Below are positions 16,743 through 24,480 of a DNA stretch of 64,000 nt, piece by piece. The notes beneath the pieces were generated by a model. The model was given only the letters and a program-made list of their open reading frames with translations, was not told the DNA's origin and searched no databases. This DNA is from Marinobacter salinexigens (lineage in GTDB: Bacteria > Pseudomonadota > Gammaproteobacteria > Pseudomonadales > Oleiphilaceae). Numbering within the stretch: position 1 is the stretch's first letter; each line of letters starts with the position of its first letter. A program made the translations under genes and the position numbers. The stretch spans positions 372,001 to 436,000 of the forward strand of contig NZ_VTUU01000003.1 of assembly GCF_008370345.1 (NCBI RefSeq). Reading direction: 5' to 3'.

Positions 16743-17508
16743 CGTGAAACTGAAGAGCTCTGAGGAGTTGCAAGTGATGCGGGAGTCCGGGCGCCTGCTC
16801 GCGTCGGTGTTCCGATATCTGGACGACCGGATCGGGGTGGGTACGTCCACCATGGATATCAATAACCTCGCCGAGAAGTTCATTGTCGAAGAATTGGGTG
16901 CTCGTCCTGCCAGTAAGGGGCAGTACGATTATCCGTATTCCCTGAACACGTCAGTAAACCGCGTGGTGTGCCATGGAATGCCCTCGGAGACCCAGCTGCT
17001 CAAGTCCGGGGATATCGTTAATGTGGACATCACACTGGAGCAGGGTGGCTTTATTGCGGATTCCAGCAAGATGTACATGGTGGGTGAGGTGACTCAGCCC
17101 GCAAAGCGCCTGGTTGAGAAAACCTATGAAGCCATGTGGGAAGGCATTCGCGTAGTGAAACCTGGCGCGACTTTGGGCGACGTTGGTTATGCGATCCAGC
17201 AGCATGCCCACAAGAACGGGTACTCCGTCGTGCGGGAATATTGCGGCCATGGGATTGGTCGCGAGATGCACGAGGAGCCGAATGTGCTGCACTATGGCCA
17301 GAAGGGGAAGGGGCTCAAGCTGAAAGAAGGTATGACCTTTACCATCGAGCCGATGATTAATCAGGGCAAAGCCAAGACCAAACTGAAAAAAGATGGCTGG
17401 ACGGTGGTTACCAGCGACAAAAAACTGTCTGCACAGTGGGAGCACACGATTGCCGTAACGGCTGACGGTTATGAAGTACTTACCCTGCGCGACGAGGAGC
17501 GGGTATAA
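16735..17508 (+). CDS. map: Methionine aminopeptidase, type I
   Basis: Removes the N-terminal Met from nascent proteins. The 257-residue protein has the five metal ligands of the pita-bread fold in context: Asp in VNVDITLE, Asp in FIADSSKMY, His in GHGIGREMHEEP, Glu in TFTIEPMI and Glu in WEHTIAVT. ATG at 16735 lies inside the end of the ParD-like gene, so translation is probably coupled. It is not the usual housekeeping arrangement next to rpsB, so this is likely an additional, regulated copy; that is inference because the rest of the genome is not visible. Convergent with cobS. Confidence 0.93.
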   Translation: MSDVKLKSSEELQVMRESGRLLASVFRYLDDRIGVGTSTMDINNLAEKFIVEELGARPASKGQYDYPYSLNTSVNRVVCHGMPSETQLLKSGDIVNVDITLEQGGFIADSSKMYMVGEVTQPAKRLVEKTYEAMWEGIRVVKPGATLGDVGYAIQQHAHKNGYSVVREYCGHGIGREMHEEPNVLHYGQKGKGLKLKEGMTFTIEPMINQGKAKTKLKKDGWTVVTSDKKLSAQWEHTIAVTADGYEVLTLRDEERV

Positions 17509-17543
17509 CCCGGGTTAGCCGGTTGTTCCTGCCTTGATCACGG

Positions 17544-18326
17544 TCAGGCCGGATTTAGCGCACTGAATCCGGCCAACAGCACCAACTCTGACAACACGAC
17601 GCTGGCACCCAGCGCATCGCCGGTGTATCCACCGAGCTGCTTCTTCAGGTAAAACCCCCAGCCCAGTGCGGCCGCCAGGGTGGCCAGTAATGCGCAGAAC
17701 AGCAGTCCGCTAGCCGGGATGGCGGCAATCAGTGTCACCAGAAAAACAAATCCGCTTGCGAATGCCAGCCGCTGGAGGGAAAAACCATCGGCGACCGGTT
17801 TGCTTTTGCTCTTGTCCGGGTCGGTCACGTAGGGCAGGAAACCCATCAGCAGCAGCGGTGTTAGTCGTGAAATGGCCGGTGCCACCAGCAGTGCCAGCCC
17901 GGTCAGCCGGGTGTCCAGCAGGAACGCTGCCTTGAGACCCAGCGCCATGATGAGGGCCACCGTGCCATAGGTGCCTATCCGGCTGTCTTTCATGATCTCC
18001 AGCTTTTTTGCCACCGTATAACCACCGCCGAGGGCGTCGACGCTGTCGGCTAGGCCGTCTTCGTGGAAGGCACCGGTGATCCACAGATGGAAACTGATCA
18101 CCAGAAGGACGCTGGCAACCGGGCTCCAGAACAGCTCGGTGACGCTGAACAGTGCAGCATAGAGTGCTCCCAGGAGAAGGCCGACCAGAGGGAAGTACAT
18201 ACTGCTCTGGTTCATCAGGTGCTGGGAATAGTCAATTTTCACCAGCATCGGGATTCGGGTCAGAAAACCGATCGCCAGCCAGAAGGCCTGCCATTCCTGT
18301 TGCAGTCGGTTACTCTGTGCACTCAT
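17544..18326 (-). CDS. cobS: Adenosylcobinamide-GDP ribazoletransferase (cobalamin synthase)
   Basis: CobS joins adenosylcobinamide-GDP to alpha-ribazole or its phosphate, the last membrane-bound step of B12 synthesis. The 260-residue integral membrane protein has several hydrophobic segments and the hallmark GAFHEDGLADSVDALGGG with the metal-binding DGLAD, followed by KDSRIGTYG. ATG at 18326 (MSAQSNRLQQEW) gives the standard N-terminus and is preferred to an upstream in-frame ATG. It is separated from cobT and cobC by the whole riboswitch operon and runs convergent to map. It presumably has its own promoter. Confidence 0.93.
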   Translation of the reverse strand: MSAQSNRLQQEWQAFWLAIGFLTRIPMLVKIDYSQHLMNQSSMYFPLVGLLLGALYAALFSVTELFWSPVASVLLVISFHLWITGAFHEDGLADSVDALGGGYTVAKKLEIMKDSRIGTYGTVALIMALGLKAAFLLDTRLTGLALLVAPAISRLTPLLLMGFLPYVTDPDKSKSKPVADGFSLQRLAFASGFVFLVTLIAAIPASGLLFCALLATLAAALGWGFYLKKQLGGYTGDALGASVVLSELVLLAGFSALNPA

Positions 18327-18392
18327 GTCATGTCTCCGGTTCGGGGGCACCTATTGTAGTGGTAGTTGGCCAGATTTACAGATGAGGGTGAG

Positions 18393-19061
18393 ATGGGGTT
18401 TTCAAAAATCTACCAGTGGGCTGCGGATCGCAAAGGTGGCGAGGCAGCGATGAAGGCAATGATGCCCCGGGTTGCCGAGCCCGGCGAGCTGGCCGCCATT
18501 CCGGATGATCGTTACCTGTCGGAAATCACCCGTTGTATCTTCAAAGCCGGGTTTGTGTGGCGGGTGATCGACAACAAATGGCCGGATTTCGAGGCGGCCT
18601 TCGAGGGGTTTGTGCCCCTGTACTGGCAACAGGTGCCGCCGGATATACTGGAAGACCTGGCCGCGGACGAGCGCATAGTTCGCAACATGCAGAAGATTCG
18701 CACGGTACCCGACAACGCCAGGATGATTGTGGACGTAGCCCATGAGTATGGCAGTTTCGGGCAGTTCCTGGAGCAGTGGCCCGCAGAGGATGAAGTGGGC
18801 CTGCTGCTCTGGCTGAAAAAGAACGGCGCCAGGCTCGGGGGTAACAGTGCCCAGTACTTCCTGCGCCGTATGGGGTGGGATGGATTTATCCTGTCGAACG
18901 ATGTGGTCACCGCACTGCGTCGGGAAGAGGTGCTGGATGCGAGCCCCTCGAGCCAGAAAGCATTGAAGCAGGCCCAGCAGGCCTTCAACGACTGGCACAA
19001 GGAAACCGGCTTGCCTTACAGTCATCTGTCCCGGATTCTCTCCTTCTCGGTGGGCGACTGA
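18393..19061 (+). CDS. DNA-3-methyladenine glycosylase I family protein
   Basis: A 222-residue protein related to Tag (HhH-GPD superfamily), which excises 3-methyladenine from DNA. Supporting stretches are YLSEITRCIFKAGFVWRVIDNKWPDFEAAFEGF and GGNSAQYFLRRMGWDGFILSNDVV. The Cys/His zinc ligands of Escherichia coli Tag are not evident, so it is a divergent branch and the substrate is uncertain. ATG at 18393 has GAGGGTGAG upstream and is preferred to a start nine codons earlier. It is divergent from cobS and convergent with the GT83 gene. Confidence 0.75.
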   Translation: MGFSKIYQWAADRKGGEAAMKAMMPRVAEPGELAAIPDDRYLSEITRCIFKAGFVWRVIDNKWPDFEAAFEGFVPLYWQQVPPDILEDLAADERIVRNMQKIRTVPDNARMIVDVAHEYGSFGQFLEQWPAEDEVGLLLWLKKNGARLGGNSAQYFLRRMGWDGFILSNDVVTALRREEVLDASPSSQKALKQAQQAFNDWHKETGLPYSHLSRILSFSVGD

Positions 19062-19075
19062 CGCCACCCACTCAA

Positions 19076-20824
19076 TTAGTCCATCCAGCTACCCGGGCTT
19101 TGTGTGGTGAACTGCCGGACGCGTGCAGGTGCATCGCATTCCGGCTTCATTTGCTCTGGCCCCAGCAGCAGCCAGCGTTCGCGGTGAGCAACACCCAGCT
19201 CCCGGGCACCGTCCAGGTTGAAACAGCTCAGTTTCAGGTTGTCTGCTGAAATCAGGTAACGGTCTTCACCTTCGTTCATCCAGCGCCAGGCATTGCGTTC
19301 TTCCTCCTGACGGCCGGTGAAGAAGCTGAAGTGCACAAAGTCCCGTTTCGAGAACAGAAGGAACTGTTCGCGGAAATCCAGCATGCCCAGCTGGGCATCC
19401 TGTGGCAGAACCTGTTCCGCGGCTGCGAGAATGTTGCGGGGGGTCCGCAGGGGCTCAAGTATCCGGTAGCCCCAGGTAGTGATCAGCACCCAGCTGATCA
19501 TCATGGCAGCGAACATTCTCCCCAGCGCCCGGGAACGCCAGAACGCCAAAAGGCTGATCAGCCACACCACGCCGATGGTGAAGATCAGGGACCCCGCTTC
19601 ATGTAACCGGCTTGGGTCCGTCGAGTAGTCGCTGACCTTTTCCACCAGTTTGGGGTGATCGTTCCATGCCAGTATGCCAAGACTGATCAATGCCACTGAC
19701 AGTAGCAGGTGGATGCCTGTCAGCAGGGGTGGGAACCAGCCTGCGGGTCTTTGGCTGGCGACCAGGGGAGACAGAATGAGGGCCAGCATCGGTAATGCGG
19801 GCAGCAGGTAAACGCCACGCTTGCCGGGGCTCAGGCTGAAGAACAGGACAACCACGGCAATCCAGACCAGCAGAACAGGGATAACCGGGCGATATCGCAT
19901 TGTTTCCGTCAGGGGACGTAAGAAGGCGAGTAGCAACAGCGGCAGCGGGAACCACAGCGATGGGATAACGCTGGTGATGTAGTAATACCAGGGCTGGAAG
20001 TGCCCCCAGGAGTTGGCGTAGCGCTCACCGGTCTGTTTGAACAGGATGTTGTTCTGGTAGGCGATGGCTTCATCGGTTCCCACCGATTGCACGTAAAGCA
20101 CCATGGGAATCAGCCAGGAAGCAACAACCGCAAGCATCACTAATGGCCCCAGCGCGCACCGCCAGGTCAACGTTCCTTCAAACTGTGCGCGGTCCCGGGC
20201 TTTCAGAAACAACAAGGGCAGGAACATGAACACCGGCAAGAAGCCGACACCCTTGGTGATAATGCCCAGTCCCATGAACCCCCAGGCGGTAAAATACCAA
20301 CCCCAGGAAGCACGAACGAAAAAGTGCCGAATCAGACCATAGCAGGCAATTGCAATCCAGCAGGCCACCATGGCATCAATCTGCGCTTTCTGGGCCTGTA
20401 ACAGAAACTGCGGGGCCAGCATCAGCAACATGGCGGCAACGGCGCCAGTACGCTTGTTCCAGAGCCGGGTGCCGATGTCGAAGGTCAGGCCCAGAGTGAG
20501 CAGGCTGCACAGGGCATTGGGTAGCAGGAACGCTATCTTGAGGTTACCGGTCAACCAGTAGAAAAACGCAATGCTCCACATGAAAACCGGAGGTTTGTCC
20601 GGGTAGAACTCGCCACCGCGCATGGGGATCAGCCACTGGCCTGACGCCACCATTTCCCGGGCGACTTCGGCAAACCGGGGTTCATCGGCGGGCCAGGGAG
20701 AGCGCAGGCCAATGCCGGTAAAGATGATCACGGCCGCAAAGGCCAGCAACAGCAGTAGCAGCCTGTTTCGGGGCAGGTTGAACAAGTAGTCCGGCAAGTG
20801 ACGAACAAACGGCGTTGCGGGCAT
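19076..20824 (-). CDS. ArnT-like GT83 glycosyltransferase, multi-pass membrane
   Basis: A 582-residue polytopic protein of the GT83/PMT group, which moves a sugar from a polyprenyl-phosphate donor to lipid A or another envelope acceptor at the periplasmic face. The first periplasmic loop contains SPWPADEPRFAEVAREMVASGQWLIP with the DEPR-type acidic motif of ArnT, then GGEFYPDKPPVFMWS; about a dozen hydrophobic segments and a soluble C-terminal part follow. No 4-amino-arabinose synthesis genes (arnA, arnB, arnD) lie in the window, so the transferred sugar need not be L-Ara4N. Last gene of the leftward run that begins at the GT2 gene behind the PmrA-like box at 22364. Confidence 0.85.
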   Translation of the reverse strand: MPATPFVRHLPDYLFNLPRNRLLLLLLAFAAVIIFTGIGLRSPWPADEPRFAEVAREMVASGQWLIPMRGGEFYPDKPPVFMWSIAFFYWLTGNLKIAFLLPNALCSLLTLGLTFDIGTRLWNKRTGAVAAMLLMLAPQFLLQAQKAQIDAMVACWIAIACYGLIRHFFVRASWGWYFTAWGFMGLGIITKGVGFLPVFMFLPLLFLKARDRAQFEGTLTWRCALGPLVMLAVVASWLIPMVLYVQSVGTDEAIAYQNNILFKQTGERYANSWGHFQPWYYYITSVIPSLWFPLPLLLLAFLRPLTETMRYRPVIPVLLVWIAVVVLFFSLSPGKRGVYLLPALPMLALILSPLVASQRPAGWFPPLLTGIHLLLSVALISLGILAWNDHPKLVEKVSDYSTDPSRLHEAGSLIFTIGVVWLISLLAFWRSRALGRMFAAMMISWVLITTWGYRILEPLRTPRNILAAAEQVLPQDAQLGMLDFREQFLLFSKRDFVHFSFFTGRQEEERNAWRWMNEGEDRYLISADNLKLSCFNLDGARELGVAHRERWLLLGPEQMKPECDAPARVRQFTTQSPGSWMD

Positions 20825-20844
20825 ATCGGGGCCTCAGGGGCGAT

Positions 20845-21513
20845 TCAGTGAGTGTCGGAAACGGAATTGGCGAGGTTTCTCGCCCGGTGACTCTTGTAGA
20901 GCAGTGCGCCCAGCAGGGAGGCCGCAACAAACAGCACCGCACTGACCAGTACCTCATAATGGTCTGCTGATCCGATGCCGGCGCCCGCCAGGGCAAACAC
21001 CAGCATTTGAGGCACATAGCCCAGGAAGCTGCCGGCGAGAAAAGGACCGAAGTGGATTCTGGAGCAGCCAGACACCAGATTGGTCAGGAGATTACTGCCG
21101 ACAGGCAGTAGACGAACCATCAGAATTTTTACAAACGTCTGTTCTCTAAACAGGGTGTCAAACTGTCGCATCCGGTGGTCGAAGCGCTGGGCGAGTGAGG
21201 TCTGAAGGAGCAGGCGTGCGGTATAGAAACTACCTGCCGCGCCAAGAGCGGCAGCAATGCTCGACAGGAGCGTGCCGTTGACGGCGCCCATGGAAAATCC
21301 GAACACGAAAGCCAGTAGTTGCCGTGGCGCACCAATACCCGTAAACACAGCGCCGGCAAGGGTAATCACAAGAAGTCCGGTCTTTCCGTGGCTTTTGAGG
21401 TAGTTGGCTACCTGATTCTCGTCGGCCAGAAAGTCCAGCCAGCCATAATGGATGGCCAGGTAAGCGCTCAGAGTCAGCACTCCGAACAGGAGCCAGCGGA
21501 AAGGACTGCCCAT
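20845..21513 (-). CDS. TVP38/TMEM64 (DedA-like) membrane protein
   Basis: A 222-residue multi-pass protein of the TVP38/TMEM64 branch of the DedA superfamily. The diagnostic central part is GIGAPRQLLAFVFGFSMGAVNGT, followed by VRLLPVGSNLLTNLVSGCSRIHFGPFLAGSFLG with the conserved Arg in a re-entrant region. DedA-superfamily members include polyprenyl-phosphate translocases, which would suit a neighbourhood of polyprenyl-linked glycosyltransferases; that function is inference here. The start is one base from the GT2 stop, so it is in the same operon. Confidence 0.85.
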   Translation of the reverse strand: MGSPFRWLLFGVLTLSAYLAIHYGWLDFLADENQVANYLKSHGKTGLLVITLAGAVFTGIGAPRQLLAFVFGFSMGAVNGTLLSSIAAALGAAGSFYTARLLLQTSLAQRFDHRMRQFDTLFREQTFVKILMVRLLPVGSNLLTNLVSGCSRIHFGPFLAGSFLGYVPQMLVFALAGAGIGSADHYEVLVSAVLFVAASLLGALLYKSHRARNLANSVSDTH

Positions 21514-21514
21514 A

Positions 21515-22282
21515 TCAGAAGAGCCCCGGTCTGATTTCCGTCGACTCCGGGCGGGTGACTTCTGTGATAACCGGTACCCGGGTGCGATGAAGTATCCACA
21601 TTACGCCGAAGAGATCGAGTATGCCAGCCCATGCCCGGTTCCAGGCCGTGTATTTGGATGTGCCGCCGCCTCTCTGTCGATGGTTGACCTCGACCACAGC
21701 GACCTCTCCGCCGATGCCTTTCACCAGAGCAGGAATGAAGCGATGACCATGGTCGAACCAAGGTAGTTTGAGGAAGGTGTCCCGCGGAAACAGCTTCAGG
21801 CCGCAGCCGGTATCAGGTACGCCGTCGTGCAGCAAAGCATCGCGAACCCGGTTGGCCAGCCGTGACTGGAATCGCTTCCAGGCGGTGTCTTTGCGGTTCT
21901 TGCGATAGCCGGCGATGCAGAAATCTGCGGTGTGCATGGAATTGGCCTTGTGCAGCAGGGCTGGAATATCCGCCGGATCGTTCTGGCCGTCACCATCCAT
22001 AGTGGCAATAAAGCGCCCCCGCGCCTGCCGGATGCCGCTGGCCAGTGCAGTGCTTTGGCCGTAACTTCTCTGGTGCTGCACGGTCACCAGCCGACCGCCG
22101 AGGGATTGCGCGGTTCTTTGCGCTGTTTCCAGGGTCTGGTCGGTGCTGCCGTCATCCACCAGGACTACTTCAAATCCGCGATAGTCTCTCATGACCCGGA
22201 AAATCTCGGTCAACAGGGCTGAAATATTGTCCTGTTCGTCCTTGGCGGGGATAACAAGCGATACGGTTTTCTCCTGGCTCAT
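21515..22282 (-). CDS. Family 2 glycosyltransferase (DPM1/ArnC-like, no membrane tail)
   Basis: A 255-residue GT-A fold enzyme. MSQEKTVSLVIPAKDEQDNISALL is the nucleotide-sugar binding start, VVLVDDGSTD holds the first acidic motif and IATMDGDGQNDPADIP the DxD-type metal site. It lacks the two C-terminal transmembrane segments of GtrB/ArnC proteins. It probably loads a sugar onto a polyprenyl phosphate or a glycolipid for the ArnT-like enzyme downstream (inference). ATG at 22282 is chosen over an upstream ATG because the family start follows it. A PmrA-box-like repeat lies 82 bases upstream. Confidence 0.85.
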   Translation of the reverse strand: MSQEKTVSLVIPAKDEQDNISALLTEIFRVMRDYRGFEVVLVDDGSTDQTLETAQRTAQSLGGRLVTVQHQRSYGQSTALASGIRQARGRFIATMDGDGQNDPADIPALLHKANSMHTADFCIAGYRKNRKDTAWKRFQSRLANRVRDALLHDGVPDTGCGLKLFPRDTFLKLPWFDHGHRFIPALVKGIGGEVAVVEVNHRQRGGGTSKYTAWNRAWAGILDLFGVMWILHRTRVPVITEVTRPESTEIRPGLF

Positions 22283-22363
22283 GGATGCCTTCTTGTGACA
22301 GGTGGCCAAACAGATGGGCTGGTTCAAGGCCCAACTTTCCGGAGCGCAGTATCGTTCTGTTAC

Positions 22364-22380
22364 CTTAAATGAACCTTAAG
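22364..22380 (-). promoter_or_regulatory. PmrA-box-like direct repeat upstream of the GT2-TVP38-GT83 genes
   Basis: Read on the leftward strand the site is CTTAAG-N5-TTTAAG, two hexamers 11 bases apart, matching the PmrA/BasR pattern YTTAAK-N5-YTTAAK. It overlaps the last codon of the histidine kinase gene and lies upstream of the GT2 gene start at 22282. It matches the three sites found at 27389-27472. Binding by the response regulator encoded next door is inferred. Confidence 0.6.
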
Positions 22381-23797
22381 ATCGCCCGAGCCGACTTTTT
22401 TTCGGTCTTGCCGGTAGCCAGACGTTGACGCACAGGCCGTCCTGGTGATCTGGTCGTTCGCTGAGCGTCAGGTGGCCATCATGAAGTTCAGCAATCCGAC
22501 GGGCAATAGCCAGCCCGAGCCCGGCTCCGCCGCCCTTGCGTTGATCGAGCCTGACGAACCGGGACAGGGCCCTTTCCCGTTCTTCCGGCGGAATGCCGGG
22601 GCCCTGATCGCAGACGCTGATGTGGTATCCATCCGCCGACGGTTCAAGGCGTGTTGTCACAGCCGTTTTCTCGGGGCTGTACTGAATGGCGTTTGCCAGA
22701 AGGGTGCGCATCAGGGTGTTGATAAGGGCGACATTACAGGACACCAGTGCTTCCTTTGCATCGTCCTCCAGTACGGGTTCGATGTCCTTTTTCAGAGCCA
22801 GAGGAACCACATCAGCAATGCTCTGCTCCAGAATCGCCGAAAGATTGTGATATTCCGGGGAAAAATCGGTGCCGGCATCCACCCGGCTCAGCAGCAGCAT
22901 CTGTTCCACGAGGTGTACCATACGGTCTACCGACTGGATAAGATCCCGGTATTGTTCCGGGTTATCCTCACAGGCTTTCTCCAGGTTGAGTCTGAGTGCG
23001 GCCAACGGCGTCCGCAGCTCATGGGCTGCGTCAGCTGAGAAGCGGCGCTCCCTTTCAAGGGCCTGGTCGAGGCGTCGGAGCAGGCCATTGACTGCCTGAA
23101 CGATACCAACGACTTCCTTGGGTGCCAGACTTTCGTCCAGAGGGTGAATGTTCTCGGGGGCCATGTTGCGGACAGGCTTTTCCAGTTTCCGCAGAGGCTG
23201 AAATCCGAACTGGATCGACAGGGCCATGGCAATCGCCAGCAGCGGCAGGATGACCAGGAAGGGGAGGACATTGCCCAGGGCGATTTCCTGGCTCAGTTCG
23301 TCACGTACGTCCTCCCGTTGGGCGGTTCGTATCCAGTAACCCGTTACGTCATCTTTGAGAGTAAAGGTACGCCACTGGAATCCGGCGACTTCCTGCCAGG
23401 CAAAACCTGGCTGAACGTTATGGGTATCGTTGGCTTTGAGTGTGTCCAGGACAGGAACTTTATCGGGGGACCAGACTTCGAAAGCAATTTTGCGTTCGTA
23501 GCGGTGGCCGGCACCTCCTGGCAAAATCTCGTCTCCCTCTTCTTCCTCTCCGGTTCCGAAAATGTCGTCTGGCAGTTCGAGGGTTTTGGTCAGGGTTTCC
23601 GAAAGCTGGTCTTCGGATTGCGTCGTGGACAGATGCTCCACCAGGCCCTGAACAATGCGGGTACTCTGGGCCAGCTCTGCGTCAAACAGCTCTTCGAGCT
23701 GATTGTCACTGACGAAAAAGCCCCATCCAGCAGCAATGAGTGTTACGAAGAAAACCGTACTGGTTGTCAGTATGGTAAGTTTGCGGGTAAGGCTCAT
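22376..23797 (-). CDS. PmrB/QseC-type sensor histidine kinase
   Basis: A 473-residue membrane sensor. A first transmembrane segment (about residues 9-29), a periplasmic domain of roughly 145 residues, a second membrane segment (about 177-197) and HAMP lead to a HisKA domain with phospho-His 259 in DAAHELRTPLAAL and an HATPase domain with NAIQYSP, DQGPGIPPEE and GAGLGLAIARR. The periplasmic domain contains an acidic cluster at residues 84-90 (EEEEGDE), which could bind metal ions or polycations; this is inference. Its start overlaps the response-regulator stop (ATGA). Function in sensing envelope or cationic stress is suggested by the PmrA-like boxes around the locus. Confidence 0.88.
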   Translation of the reverse strand: MSLTRKLTILTTSTVFFVTLIAAGWGFFVSDNQLEELFDAELAQSTRIVQGLVEHLSTTQSEDQLSETLTKTLELPDDIFGTGEEEEGDEILPGGAGHRYERKIAFEVWSPDKVPVLDTLKANDTHNVQPGFAWQEVAGFQWRTFTLKDDVTGYWIRTAQREDVRDELSQEIALGNVLPFLVILPLLAIAMALSIQFGFQPLRKLEKPVRNMAPENIHPLDESLAPKEVVGIVQAVNGLLRRLDQALERERRFSADAAHELRTPLAALRLNLEKACEDNPEQYRDLIQSVDRMVHLVEQMLLLSRVDAGTDFSPEYHNLSAILEQSIADVVPLALKKDIEPVLEDDAKEALVSCNVALINTLMRTLLANAIQYSPEKTAVTTRLEPSADGYHISVCDQGPGIPPEERERALSRFVRLDQRKGGGAGLGLAIARRIAELHDGHLTLSERPDHQDGLCVNVWLPARPKKSRLGRS

Positions 23798-24480
23798 TCG
23801 GAACCCTCGCTGGCAGCCGCCTCACTATCCAGCAGGTAGCCCACGCCACGAACAGTACGAATGGTCTGCTTGCCCACCCGGCGACGCAGGTGGTGCACAT
23901 GTACTTCAAGAGAATTGCTCTCGGCCCCGTGTTCCCAGCCATAGAGCTGTTCTTCAAGGCGCCGGCGGGTAGCCACCTGATCCGGGTGGCGCATCAGATA
24001 TTGAAGAATCTGGAATTCGCTGCGGGGGAGGACAACGTTCTCGTCACCGATCCTTAGCTGGTTGGAGTCCGGGTTCAGCATGAGCCTGCCGACCTTGAGG
24101 CCGTTGGTGCGCGAACCAGAAGCACCGCGCCGAGTCACGGCACGAATACGGGCTTTCAGCTCAGCCATGGCGAATGGCTTGGTCAGATAGTCGTCAGCGC
24201 CATAGTCCAGGCCCAGCAGTTTCTCATCCAGTTCGCCCCGGGCTGTCAGTATGATCACCGGGGTGTCGATACCCTGCTTTCGGGCTGTGCGAACCACTTC
24301 AAGGCCATCCAGCCTCGGAAGCGTCAGATCAAGGATGGCAAGATCGAAGGTCTCGTTCAGCAGAGCATTCAACGCCTGCTGGCCATCATCCAGCCAGTCC
24401 ACGGTGTTCTGACCATCCCGCAGCATCGCCAGCATGGTTTTGGCCAGTGGGTGATCGTCCTCTATCAGCAGTATTCTCAT
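23794..24480 (-). CDS. OmpR/PmrA-family response regulator
   Basis: A 228-residue regulator: receiver domain with acidic pocket Glu7, Asp8 and Asp9, phospho-acceptor Asp51 in LAILDLTLPRLDG and Lys in LTKPFAM, then a winged-helix DNA-binding domain with LPRSEFQILQYLMRHPDQVATR and HHLRRRVGKQTIRTVRGVGYLL. ATG at 24480 has GGAG eight bases upstream. The first 95 bases lie inside the 3' end of the preceding ArnT-like gene. It is the obvious candidate to bind the PmrA-box-like repeats at 22364 and 27389-27472, placing the envelope genes and the divergent 27.6-31.2 kb operon under one system (inference). Confidence 0.9.
   Translation of the reverse strand: MRILLIEDDHPLAKTMLAMLRDGQNTVDWLDDGQQALNALLNETFDLAILDLTLPRLDGLEVVRTARKQGIDTPVIILTARGELDEKLLGLDYGADDYLTKPFAMAELKARIRAVTRRGASGSRTNGLKVGRLMLNPDSNQLRIGDENVVLPRSEFQILQYLMRHPDQVATRRRLEEQLYGWEHGAESNSLEVHVHHLRRRVGKQTIRTVRGVGYLLDSEAAASEGSE

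Noticed and set aside
17506..17543. Possible bidirectional terminator between map and cobS
   Set aside because: A short AACCCGGGTT palindrome and a weak CCTG/CAGG pairing are present but no T-tract or stable stem.
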